Assembly (NCBI GenBank): GCA_963824215.1
Contig: CAWGOE010000002.1
Coordinates: 1 to 17,669, forward strand
Origin: VRUE01 sp963824215
Lineage (GTDB): Bacteria > Actinomycetota > Thermoleophilia > Solirubrobacterales > 70-9
Length of the DNA stretch: 17,669 bases
Direction: 5' to 3'
Below are positions 7,021 to 13,777 of this stretch, piece by piece; positions within the stretch are counted from its first letter, which is position 1; each line of letters begins with the position of its first letter. The notes under the pieces are model-generated. The model was given only the letters and a program-made list of their open reading frames with translations. It searched no databases and had not been told where the DNA came from. Made by a program: the position numbers and the translations under genes.

Positions 7021-8705
7021 CCGGCGTGGCGGTCGGGCTGGCCGTAGTGGTCGTACTTGAGCTCGCGCACTTCCCAGTCCGCGTCCTCTGGCACAGGGAA
7101 TAGGTGCCGTACGCGCGGGGTGTCGATTCGCTCGCGCTCCTCGATGTGCGCGTCGACCGCGGGGAAGTCGAGCGTGCTCTCCTCGACCTCGACCTCGACC
7201 TCGTCGAGCCAGGCCGTAGCAGTGATCTGTATCTCGTGCTCGGCCGGTACCGGCTCGAGGATGCGTGTGTCCTGATCCATGTCGTACTCCTCCTCCTCCT
7301 CGTGGCTTTCAGCTTCGAGAGCAGGCGCCTCTCCAGCGGGTGGCGCGGTAGGGGGGACCTCCCCCGAGGAAGCTTTAGCTACCGCAGGGGGAGGTGGGTC
7401 CCCTGCCGCGACAAGACCCGCGGGCCGGGACGGCTCGACCTCCTCTGCGACGGCGATGGCCGAGTCGCCGGTGTCGAGGCCGGTGGCGATCAAGGTCTCG
7501 TCGGCGGCCTCGTTGAGGTCGGCGCCGAGCTCGCCGAGGGCCGCTTCGCGGAGGATGCGGCGCACGCTCTGCTCGACCCAGTTAGCTAGCTCGGCAGCAT
7601 TCTCCGCCGACGCGCCGGACATCTGGGCGCTTTCCAGCTCCATTGCCGCTTCAACGCGCTCGCGCGCCGCGAGGCGATCGGTGGAGCCATCGGCAATCAA
7701 GGCCGCAGCGCGCATCGGCAGCGAAGCGCCAACCGGGCCCTGCCCGTCGAGCACGGCCCGCAGCGCCAAAAGCTGGTCACTCAGTCCTTCCAGGGGTGAC
7801 GGTCGCTCACAGCCGAGCTCGAAACGACGCACCGCCCAGGCCAGTGGGCCGGTCGGATCGGGGCGGGCCTCAAGGGTCTCGGCGAGATCGACGAGCTGCG
7901 TGGCCTCGTCCTCGTCGAGCCGGTAGCCGCCGTCGCGCGGCGCCGGGGCGCCAGTCGCGATGCGACGCCAACGATCCTCGCCCGTAGGTGCAAAGGCATG
8001 CGGGCCAAGCCCGACACCGCCCGCCTTGAAAAGACGCATGACGCTGATCAGCTCGCCCAGTTGGTGCAGCGCGTCGGCAGCGCTCTCTGAGCCCTCGCCT
8101 TGCTCGGCGATGGCCAGGAACTGCGGCTCCCAGGCGGCGCGGCCCATTCCCTCGCTACGCATCGCCTCGATCGGGGCCTCGAAGCTGTCGGCGCGAACGA
8201 GCTGCATGCCGTGCGGCAGCTGCAGCCGGGCCAGCGACATCTTCAAGCCGACGATCGGCACGACGACGATGTCGGCCTCGTCGACGTCGCCGGTCTCGGC
8301 GTCGAGCACGACGAGGGCGCTCTCGAGCCGCTCGCGGTCAAGGGAGAACTCGGTGCAGCCGTCCCAGAGGGAAGCGATAAAGACCGTGAGGAAGCACGTG
8401 GCGCGCTCGCCGGGCTCGGACGGAACGCTCTCACCGCGCTCCTCCAGGTAAGACGCAGCCACTCCGGACAGCGACACGGCTTCGCGGGCGGGCTCGAAGG
8501 CCGGCAGAGAGCGCAGCTCTGCCTCCCTTTCGCGCACGTAACGCCCGGTCAGGGGAACGTAGCTGTGAAAGAAGGCCTCATCGGGGCCAGCGGACTCCGC
8601 CACGTCGAAGGGAATCTGATCGCCGCTGGCAACGAGGGTGGTCAGGCGGGTGGCCGACTCAGCAGCAAGCCGCCGCAGAGCCTCGTTAAGCAGGGGATCA
8701 CGCAC
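7017..8705 (-). CDS. Uncharacterised 562-residue protein with acidic, repeat-containing C-terminal region
   Basis: I do not recognise this protein with confidence. From GTG 8705 it is soluble, with no signal peptide or membrane helix. The first ~390 residues look folded: a helical start, an alternating hydrophobic region VDEADIVVVPIVGLKMSLARLQLPHG, and RRFELGCERPSPLEGLSDQLLALRAVLDG followed by a helical segment. That last part loosely recalls HEPN/ApeA-like helical domains (weak). Residues 428-459 come from the 101-bp repeat, followed by an acidic run (ESHEEEEEYD). The protein ends in a short conserved-looking tail (DADWEVRELKYDHYGQPDRH). The start is chosen because GGGGAAGG lies 7 nt upstream; the earlier GTG 8753 would place codons up to the edge of the inverted-repeat element. 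It converges on the Get3-like pair and shares its CTAG stop. Confidence 0.8.
   Translation of the reverse strand: MRDPLLNEALRRLAAESATRLTTLVASGDQIPFDVAESAGPDEAFFHSYVPLTGRYVREREAELRSLPAFEPAREAVSLSGVAASYLEERGESVPSEPGERATCFLTVFIASLWDGCTEFSLDRERLESALVVLDAETGDVDEADIVVVPIVGLKMSLARLQLPHGMQLVRADSFEAPIEAMRSEGMGRAAWEPQFLAIAEQGEGSESAADALHQLGELISVMRLFKAGGVGLGPHAFAPTGEDRWRRIATGAPAPRDGGYRLDEDEATQLVDLAETLEARPDPTGPLAWAVRRFELGCERPSPLEGLSDQLLALRAVLDGQGPVGASLPMRAAALIADGSTDRLAARERVEAAMELESAQMSGASAENAAELANWVEQSVRRILREAALGELGADLNEAADETLIATGLDTGDSAIAVAEEVEPSRPAGLVAAGDPPPPAVAKASSGEVPPTAPPAGEAPALEAESHEEEEEYDMDQDTRILEPVPAEHEIQITATAWLDEVEVEVEESTLDFPAVDAHIEERERIDTPRVRHLFPVPEDADWEVRELKYDHYGQPDRHAG
7323..7423 (-). repeat. 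101-bp in-frame palindrome-rich repeat, copy 3 (in the 562-aa unknown gene)
   Basis: This copy aligns without gaps to copies 1 and 2. It encodes PAGLVAAGDPPPP-AVAKASSGEV-PPTAPPAGE at residues 428-459 of the unknown protein. Here GCGGTAG (7345-7351) is an exact inverted match to CTACCGC (7379-7385), while ACCTCCCCC (7357-7365) matches GGGGGAGGT (7387-7395). The two pairings interleave, so the strand can fold in alternative or pseudoknotted ways. Confidence 0.93.
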
Positions 8706-8712
8706 GACCCGA

Positions 8713-8720
8713 CCTTCCCC
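8713..8720 (-). promoter_or_regulatory. Shine-Dalgarno site deciding the start of the unknown 562-aa gene
   Basis: The minus strand reads GGGGAAGG, 7 nt before GTG 8705. No comparable purine-rich site precedes the longer option at GTG 8753. Confidence 0.5.
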
Positions 8721-8756
8721 CCACCCCACACCGCTCCTGCGCCTGCAACCCACCTT

Positions 8757-8863
8757 GCAAGGCGCGCCGGGGTCCCCTCGCCGGAACTTGTGAGCCGCCA
8801 GGGCAAGAGCCTTGGCAAACGATTCGACGCGGGTTCCGGGGAGGGGACCCCGGCGCGCCTTGC
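8757..8863. repeat. 107-bp palindromic element with 31-bp inverted arms
   Basis: The arms 8757-8787 and 8833-8863 are inverted copies matching at 30 of 31 positions, separated by a 45-nt loop. The arms are GC-rich (GGCGCGCC, GGGGTCCCC). The element begins 1 nt beyond the HxlR stop codon and lies upstream of the unknown 562-aa gene. No T-run follows the stem on either strand, so it is not a canonical Rho-independent terminator. A MITE/REP-like element, an mRNA 3' stabiliser or a Rho-type terminator are all possible. Confidence 0.88.
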
Positions 8864-8864
8864 G

Positions 8865-9206
8865 CTAGGCGGGGACGGGCGCCTGCTCTTCTTCGAACAG
8901 CCAGCGGCTGCCGTAGCGGCGCATGTCCTCGATCAGCGGCACCAACGCTTCGCCCTTCTCGGTCAGCGCGTACTCCACCCGCGGCGGCACCTCGGGGAAG
9001 GTGTTGCGGGCGACGATGCCCTCTTCTTCCAGCGCCCGCAGGCGCAGCGAGAGAGTGCGCGGACTGATCCCCTCCAGCGAGCGCTCCAACTCACAGAAGC
9101 GACTGCGACCCTCAGCAAGGTCACGAATGACAAGGAGGGTCCACTTACCGCAGACAACGTCGGCGGTGCGGCAAACGGGACATCGGGAGTTGCTCTCAGC
9201 GCTCAT
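8865..9206 (-). CDS. HxlR-family winged-helix transcriptional regulator with an N-terminal cysteine cluster
   Basis: The 113-residue protein is a MarR-like winged-helix regulator of the HxlR family. It has the family opening CPVxxxADVVxGKWTLLVIRDL, the helix-turn-helix FCELERSLEGISPRTLSLRLRALEEEGIV, the wing VEYALTEKGEAL, and the C-terminal dimer helix ending GSRWLFEEEQ. Family members usually bind palindromes as dimers and respond to reactive aldehydes, oxidants or disulfide stress. Three cysteines at 9, 12 and 19 (CPVCRTADVVC) sit next to the DNA-binding domain and suggest thiol- or metal-based sensing (inference). ATG 9206 is preferred over TTG 9230, since it gives the usual family N-terminus; no clear Shine-Dalgarno is present. 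Two palindromes cover its apparent promoter, so autoregulation is likely. It is read in the same direction as the pilus genes but probably from its own promoter. Confidence 0.92.
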   Translation of the reverse strand: MSAESNSRCPVCRTADVVCGKWTLLVIRDLAEGRSRFCELERSLEGISPRTLSLRLRALEEEGIVARNTFPEVPPRVEYALTEKGEALVPLIEDMRRYGSRWLFEEEQAPVPA

Positions 9207-9237
9207 CACGAAATCGAGGCGGGAAGACAAATGCCTC

Positions 9238-9277
9238 GCTTCAGCAAGTGTAGCGCTATGGCTTCATTTACTGAAGC
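9238..9277 (-). promoter_or_regulatory. Promoter with two 17-bp palindromic operators upstream of the HxlR-type gene
   Basis: Site B (9261-9277) is GCTTCA-N5-TGAAGC, a perfect 6-bp dyad. Site A (9238-9254) is GCTTCA-N5-TGTAGC, with one mismatch. The two sites are 23 bp centre to centre and also form a larger imperfect 40-bp palindrome. On the minus strand a TTCAGT (9275-9270), 17-bp spacer, TACACT (9252-9247) promoter fits, with its -35 inside site B and its -10 inside site A. Binding of the HxlR dimer here would block its own transcription. Site B abuts the pilP-like stop codon. Confidence 0.62.
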
Positions 9278-10230
9278 TATGGACTTTGCAGCGCGAGGCC
9301 TGGATACGACTTCGTCACGGTGGCGCGCGAGGACCGCGTTGCCCGGCGATTGCCGGCCGGTATCGCATCGACACCGGTTACCTTGATCGCGTAGGTAGCG
9401 CCGCTCGGCTCGTAGACGAATTCGAGCAGCATGCCGAGCTCGACTTCGAGCAGTTCGCAGATATCGCCGCGGGTAATGCAGGCGTAGTCGCCGCTGATCG
9501 CCTCGACGTCATGGGAGACGAGGAAGACGAGCCTTTCCTTGCTGAAGTTGGCTCCCATCGTGGTCACGACCGGCGTTTTCTGCCCGGGCAGCTGGGTCAA
9601 GACCGGCACGTCGTGGCGAATTTCCACCTCGCCCTTCTTTTCATCGCCATCGGCGGTCCTTTCGGTGCGAGAGATCTGCACGTCGATCACGAGTTCGTAG
9701 GGTCGGGCCGCTCGCTCGCCGTCGCTACCACCCCCGCTGGGCGGTGCCGGTGCGGGCTCCGTGACTTCTCCTTCGACACCGACGACGGCAGCTCCGCCGG
9801 AATCGCCGCCCGAGACGGAGGAGCTGACCGAAGTGCTTTCAACCTGAGCCGACTCGGGAAGCGAGGTATAGCGCTGCTTGAAGGGATTCGTCGCGGTGCG
9901 GCTCCCCAGTCGCTTGCGGTAGTCACGCAGTCCCGGCTTCGCCTCGACCACGGCGAGGCTGGCGGAGGCGGGCGGACCGGTTTCGGGCGCGGCGCTGACG
10001 GCCGGTGGCGGTTCGACAGGCTCAGGGTCGCCGAGCAGGAACGGGACCGCGGCAATCGCCACGAGTATCAGCGCGAGCGGCAAGAGCAGGCGACGGTCGC
10101 GCAGGTCGTAGTAGAGGTCCGCTACGAAAGCCGGCGGTTTGACGTCAAGGCCCTTCCGCCCGGACCCGCTCAGGCTCGGCCTCTTCAACTTTGGCAGTTT
10201 CAGCTGCGGCCCCTTCTTCAGCCAGTTCAT
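9277..10230 (-). CDS. PilP-like type IV pilus assembly membrane protein
   Basis: The 317-residue protein follows pilO in the pilMNO order and occupies the pilP position. It has a basic cytoplasmic N-terminus (LKLPKLKRPSL repeats), one membrane helix at about 48-67 (LLLPLALILVAIAAVPFLLG), and a Pro/Ala-rich linker. A region with DYRKRLGSRTATNPFKQ at about 102-118 recalls the PilP/GspC 'NPF' segment. A C-terminal beta-rich part follows. Unlike Gram-negative PilP it has no lipoprotein box, consistent with a cell lacking an outer membrane. It starts in an ATGA overlap with pilO. It would link PilN/PilO to the pilus machine at the outer face of the membrane. Assignment rests on position and topology more than on sequence. 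Confidence 0.68.
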   Translation of the reverse strand: MNWLKKGPQLKLPKLKRPSLSGSGRKGLDVKPPAFVADLYYDLRDRRLLLPLALILVAIAAVPFLLGDPEPVEPPPAVSAAPETGPPASASLAVVEAKPGLRDYRKRLGSRTATNPFKQRYTSLPESAQVESTSVSSSVSGGDSGGAAVVGVEGEVTEPAPAPPSGGGSDGERAARPYELVIDVQISRTERTADGDEKKGEVEIRHDVPVLTQLPGQKTPVVTTMGANFSKERLVFLVSHDVEAISGDYACITRGDICELLEVELGMLLEFVYEPSGATYAIKVTGVDAIPAGNRRATRSSRATVTKSYPGLALQSP

Positions 10231-10988
10231 GGCACAGCTCCAGTCGTCGTCGCGGCCGGGGTCAGGGATTCGGTCCCCGGAGCGACCGGCGTCGCCCCTC
10301 CGGTGACCCCCTCGCCTGGCGGAGTGAGGTAGGTAGTCAGAGCGAAGCTCGCCTGCAGGGCCGGGAAACCAATCTCGGGATCGGCCTCGAGGGCGAAGCC
10401 GTCGACCGTGACCAGGCGTCCATCTACACGGACCTCTTCATTGCTCGTCGCGACCAGGGAATCGATGGCCTTGATGAAGTCGGCGATCTGGACGAAGTTG
10501 CCGTCGAAGGTGACGGTGTACGGCATCACCGCCAGGCCGGCCGGACCGATCGTGGCGCCCAGCGGCAGAAGGGAAGCGGCAACCTCCGTCGCCGAGACCG
10601 GCGTGGCGCTGGCCGCGGGTGGCGCCGCGGCTTCTTCTCCCCCGCTTTCGGCGGACAGCTGGATGTTTCGGAAGATGCCACCGGTTCGGTCGGCGAGTCG
10701 GTTCACCTGGACCAGCAGCGAGGCGACGTCATCGTCGCCAGGTACCGCCTTTCCGACCACGACCAGGCGCTGGTACTCGTCGGAGAATTCCTTTCGCGCC
10801 GCTTCGCCTTCGGCGATTTCAGCGTTGTGCTGCGCCAGGGAAACTTCCAGCTGCTCGACCTGCGCTACCAGCTTCGTTGCTTCTTCGCGCTTGGGGCTGA
10901 GCAGCTGAGTCCAGAAGACGAAGGCCAGCACGGCGAGGGCAACGATCGCGACGATCGCCCGGTTGTTCGAATTCATTTGCAGTTTCAT
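10227..10988 (-). CDS. pilO: Type IV pilus inner-membrane component PilO
   Basis: The 253-residue protein has a short cytoplasmic start and one membrane helix at about 10-28 (RAIVAIVALAVLAFVFWTQLL). A coiled coil at about 30-75 (REEATKLVAQVEQLEVSLAQHNAEI) follows, then an alpha/beta domain with the PilO-type segment YTVTFDGNFVQIADFIKAID. This matches PilO, which pairs with PilN through the coiled coils and ferredoxin-like domains to form the alignment complex. The C-terminal ~35 residues are a Pro/Thr/Gly tail. A GAAGAAGG sequence precedes ATG 10988 with a 5-nt spacing, so that start is used, though ATG 10976 is also possible. pilN ends 1 nt upstream and the pilP-like gene overlaps by 4 nt. 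Confidence 0.85.
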   Translation of the reverse strand: MKLQMNSNNRAIVAIVALAVLAFVFWTQLLSPKREEATKLVAQVEQLEVSLAQHNAEIAEGEAARKEFSDEYQRLVVVGKAVPGDDDVASLLVQVNRLADRTGGIFRNIQLSAESGGEEAAAPPAASATPVSATEVAASLLPLGATIGPAGLAVMPYTVTFDGNFVQIADFIKAIDSLVATSNEEVRVDGRLVTVDGFALEADPEIGFPALQASFALTTYLTPPGEGVTGGATPVAPGTESLTPAATTTGAVP

Positions 10989-10989
10989 C

Positions 10990-11757
10990 TCAGCCTTCTT
11001 CTTCCGAGCCTTCGGATTCGGAGGTCTCGGTCGGTTCGGCGGTCACTACCGGCGGTTCTTCACCAGAGGCAGATGCCGCGACAGGAGCAGCGTCGAAGGC
11101 AACGACGATCGCGAACTTGGCGATGAACTTCTGCGTGCGGCACTCCTCGCCAGACTCGCCACCGCCCCCGCCACCACCGCCTTCGTTGGATCCTTTGTCG
11201 GGCAGTTCGGAGGACTGAACCCCGACCCGGGTGACGCCGTCGATGTCTTCAAGCGCGGTGACGAAGCCGGCCACGGCCTCCTGCCCGTTGGCGCAGCCAC
11301 TCAGTTCCAGCGCCGGCCCCGCCGCAGCGGCGCGCATCGAGGAGGCATCTCCCGTGGACCCACCCTCGACACTGACCCCGGGGGCGGCGGTCGCCGTGAG
11401 CCCGACGAGCCAGACGTCGCTGGGCAGGATCAAGGCGAGTTCGCGCATTACCCGCTCCCAATCGAAACGGCTGTCGGCGAGTTCGCTGACCGTCGCCACC
11501 CGCTGTTCGCTCATCGCGCGAAATTCGGTGTAGGCGGCGAGGCGCTGGGCCTTGACAGCGGCGGCGGCGTCTTCGTGCTCGAGCTTCGCAACTTCGCCCT
11601 CGCGCTCGGAAATCTCATTGTTCACCAGCACCATCGCCACGACCGCGATCAGGACCGCGACGAGCGCACCGACCAGCACGTAGGGCAGCGGACCGGTCCG
11701 CAGGGGAGCGCTGCCGCCGCGGCGGTCCTCGGGTGGGATTAGGTTGACTGGGCGCAT
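10990..11757 (-). CDS. pilN: Type IV pilus inner-membrane component PilN
   Basis: The 255-residue protein begins MRPVNLIPPEDRR, the PilN cytoplasmic motif that docks in the groove of PilM. One membrane helix follows at about 24-46 (PLPYVLVGALVAVLIAVVAMVLV). A coiled coil (SEREGEVAKLEHEDAAAAVKAQ) and a ferredoxin-like domain containing LALILPSDVWLVGLTA come next, where PilN contacts PilO. A run of eight glycines near 194-201 and an acidic Ser/Glu C-terminal tail of about 35 residues are unlike proteobacterial PilN and probably disordered. GAGGAGTAGAG just before ATG 11757 doubles as the pilM stop and the Shine-Dalgarno site, so translation is coupled to pilM. Confidence 0.88.
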   Translation of the reverse strand: MRPVNLIPPEDRRGGSAPLRTGPLPYVLVGALVAVLIAVVAMVLVNNEISEREGEVAKLEHEDAAAAVKAQRLAAYTEFRAMSEQRVATVSELADSRFDWERVMRELALILPSDVWLVGLTATAAPGVSVEGGSTGDASSMRAAAAGPALELSGCANGQEAVAGFVTALEDIDGVTRVGVQSSELPDKGSNEGGGGGGGGESGEECRTQKFIAKFAIVVAFDAAPVAASASGEEPPVVTAEPTETSESEGSEEEG

Positions 11758-11759
11758 CT

Positions 11760-12860
11760 CTACTCCTCCAGCGCCAGGCCGAAGGGGACGGTGAGCCGCG
11801 CCGCAGAGGGCTCGTCGAAGCTGCCCAGGGCGGGCGGGCGGGAAACGGAGATTGGCGTGCCCAATCCCGCTTCCATCTGTGCCGAGAGTCCGGCGATTGC
11901 GCTGCCGGGTCCGCAGAGGACGATCTGCTCGACCGGCAGTGCCGCTTCCTGGGCGCCGTAGTAGTCAAGCGAGAGGCGCAGCTCGTCGATCAGCGAGGTG
12001 ACTCCCTCCTCCAAGGCGTTGCGCGCCTCGGCGGCGGTCTCCGGGTCGCCCTCGATCTCCTCCAGTGGGCTCTCCAGCCCGACGTAGGAGAGCCATTGGG
12101 CGGTGTGCTCCGGGGCGACGCCGCGGGCGCTCGTGAGCCGAGCCGAGATCGACTCCAGGCCCGCGTAGGAGACGCGGGTGAAGAGGCAGGCTCTGCCGCG
12201 CGCCACAGCGAGGTTGGTGACGTCGCCGAGGTTGCAGTAGAGAACCGCGCCGGTTGGCGGCACCTCAGCCCCAGCTTCGGCGGGGGCGCCGGCGCTCGCG
12301 CCGGACAGCGCGCGGATCATCGCGAAGGCGGAAAGATCGACGCCAACCGGATCGAGGCCGGCGCGACGGATCGGCTCGATGAAGGAAGCGACCATGTCCC
12401 GACGCGCGGCGACGACAACGACGTCGACCTGGGCGGAGCCGCCCTCCGCGGCAGTGACACCGCCGACGACCTGATACTCGAGCACGGCCTGGTCGAGCGG
12501 CATCGGCACCTGCTCCTGGGCCTGGAAGCGAACCGCCGCCTCCATTTCCTTCGGATCCTCGATTGCGGGCAACCGCACGGTGCGAACGACGACGCGCTGG
12601 TTGCCAATCCCGAGCCTGATGCGCTTCGAAAGCTTGTGCTCGGCGAAGAGCGACTTCAGCGCTGCCGCAAGACGGTCGGCGTCGAGCACCTCGCCCTCGT
12701 GAAAGGCACCTGGGTCGAGCGAGCCGATCGCCGAGGCCGTTACCTGCGCAGACCCGTTTGCTGCGACTTCGGTCGCGGCGATGCTGCCCGCCTCGATATC
12801 GAGGCCGACGACGGGGCCGGTCTGCTTCTTCGTCAGGGTGAAAGAGGGCACGCCTCCCAT
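11760..12860 (-). CDS. pilM: Type IV pilus assembly actin-like ATPase PilM
   Basis: The 366-residue protein has the actin/FtsA-like fold of PilM. VVGLDIEAGSIAATEV near the start is the first phosphate loop, RLGIGNQRVVVRTVRLPAI and AVRFQAQEQVPMPLDQAVLEYQVV are the PilM-specific 1C-like region, YCNLGDVTNLAVARG is the second phosphate loop, and EQIVLCGPGSAIAGL is the adenosine motif. It is cytoplasmic and would bind the PilN N-terminus, linking the alignment complex to the motor. It lacks the usual MxxxxxxxVGLDIG start but fits from ATG 12860; a TTG at 12881 would add seven residues. It is the first gene of pilM-N-O-P and probably has its own promoter, as 86 bp separate it from the peptidase gene. 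Confidence 0.9.
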   Translation of the reverse strand: MGGVPSFTLTKKQTGPVVGLDIEAGSIAATEVAANGSAQVTASAIGSLDPGAFHEGEVLDADRLAAALKSLFAEHKLSKRIRLGIGNQRVVVRTVRLPAIEDPKEMEAAVRFQAQEQVPMPLDQAVLEYQVVGGVTAAEGGSAQVDVVVVAARRDMVASFIEPIRRAGLDPVGVDLSAFAMIRALSGASAGAPAEAGAEVPPTGAVLYCNLGDVTNLAVARGRACLFTRVSYAGLESISARLTSARGVAPEHTAQWLSYVGLESPLEEIEGDPETAAEARNALEEGVTSLIDELRLSLDYYGAQEAALPVEQIVLCGPGSAIAGLSAQMEAGLGTPISVSRPPALGSFDEPSAARLTVPFGLALEE

Positions 12861-12904
12861 GAATCGACAGGAAGGCGCCAAACCTTTCGCCCTGCAACTA
12901 CTCA

Positions 12905-12910
12905 GTTATA
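12905..12910 (-). promoter_or_regulatory. Possible -10 element of a pilM promoter
   Basis: The minus strand reads TATAAC within the 86-bp gap between the prepilin peptidase and pilM. Transcription starting about 7 nt on would give a leader of roughly 38 nt to ATG 12860. No good -35 is visible at 16-18 bp, so the call rests on the -10 and the position alone. Confidence 0.35.
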
Positions 12911-12946
12911 GGAGAACCTGGACGGACCTACGAGAGCGATCCGGGC

Positions 12947-13705
12947 TCAGAACGTGCCCAGGTACCAATCGATCAGCTCTTCGCCGGCGAGCAGGCCGAC
13001 CACGCCGCCGAGGGCCAGAAAGGGACCGAACGGAATCGCCTGCTTGCGCGCGGCGGCTCCGTGGCGGGCGATCATCGCCAGGCCCACCAGAGAGCCCGCG
13101 AGCAGCGCGACGAGCAATGCCGGCCCCACGTCGCGGCCCAAAAACAGCCCCATCGTCGCCGCCAGCTTGACGTCGCCGAGGCCCATTCCGCGTGGGTAGG
13201 CGAGCGCCGCCGCGAGCAGCAGCCCACCGGCGGCAGCAGCGGCAATCGCCCGCTCCGGCAGGCTTCCCGGATCGGTGATGGCAACGATCGCTACCGCGAC
13301 GATCGCACCCGCGAGCAGGATCTTGTTGGGGATGATCCGGCGCTCGAGGTCAGTCAGCGTGATCGCCAGCAGCATCGTCACGAAGGCGAGGCCAAGCGCA
13401 AGTTGCGCGGCGTCGTCCCATAGAACCAGCGCGGTCGCCGCGTATAGCGCCCCGGCGCTCAGCTCGGTCAGGGGGTAGCGAGCTGCGATCTGGGCGCCGC
13501 AGCAACGAGCCCGGCCTCGCAGCAACAGCCAGGAGAAGACCGGGACGTTGTCGTAGGCGGCAATCTGGGCGCCGCAGACGGGACAGTGCGAGCGTCCGCC
13601 GACGACGGATTCTCCGCGCGGCAGCCTGTGGGCGACGACGGTGAGGAAGCTGCCGATCAGCAGGCCGCCGAGGAAGAGGAAGATGGTTGTCGTCGCCTGG
13701 TCCAC
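12947..13705 (-). CDS. pilD: Prepilin peptidase / N-methyltransferase (A24 aspartic protease)
   Basis: The 252-residue polytopic membrane protein would cleave prepilin leaders and methylate the new N-terminus. The N-terminal methylase domain has a GSFLTVVAHRLPRGE start and a cytoplasmic loop with CPVCGAQI (C41, C44) and RARCCGAQIAARYPLTE (C68, C69). The peptidase aspartates are D119 in TDLERRIIPN and D178 in GMGLGDVKLA. In typical members the second cysteine pair is CxxC; here the two are adjacent, which may alter zinc binding. About six to eight hydrophobic segments are present. The only in-frame start near the conserved N-terminus is GTG 13705, without a clear Shine-Dalgarno. It lies between the minor pilin genes and pilM, so its substrates are encoded next to it. 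Confidence 0.93.
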   Translation of the reverse strand: MDQATTTIFLFLGGLLIGSFLTVVAHRLPRGESVVGGRSHCPVCGAQIAAYDNVPVFSWLLLRGRARCCGAQIAARYPLTELSAGALYAATALVLWDDAAQLALGLAFVTMLLAITLTDLERRIIPNKILLAGAIVAVAIVAITDPGSLPERAIAAAAAGGLLLAAALAYPRGMGLGDVKLAATMGLFLGRDVGPALLVALLAGSLVGLAMIARHGAAARKQAIPFGPFLALGGVVGLLAGEELIDWYLGTF

Positions 13706-13777
13706 TTGATTGCGCCGGTTGAGCTTCGCCCATCCATCGGCGGGGGCGCGAGAGGACTTAGCTACGCAGCGGCGCTC

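Noticed and set aside
3508..7423. CRISPR array or tandem repeat
   Set aside because: The three 101-bp copies are about 1.1 and 2.7 kb apart, inside different genes, with no regular spacers.
8757..8863. Rho-independent terminator
   Set aside because: The stem is long and perfect, but no T-run follows it on either strand; annotated as a palindromic repeat instead.
8100..9386. Long plus-strand open frame opposite the unknown gene and the HxlR gene
   Set aside because: It is antisense to two genes with clear family or ribosome-site support and shows no recognisable domain; long antisense frames are expected at high GC.
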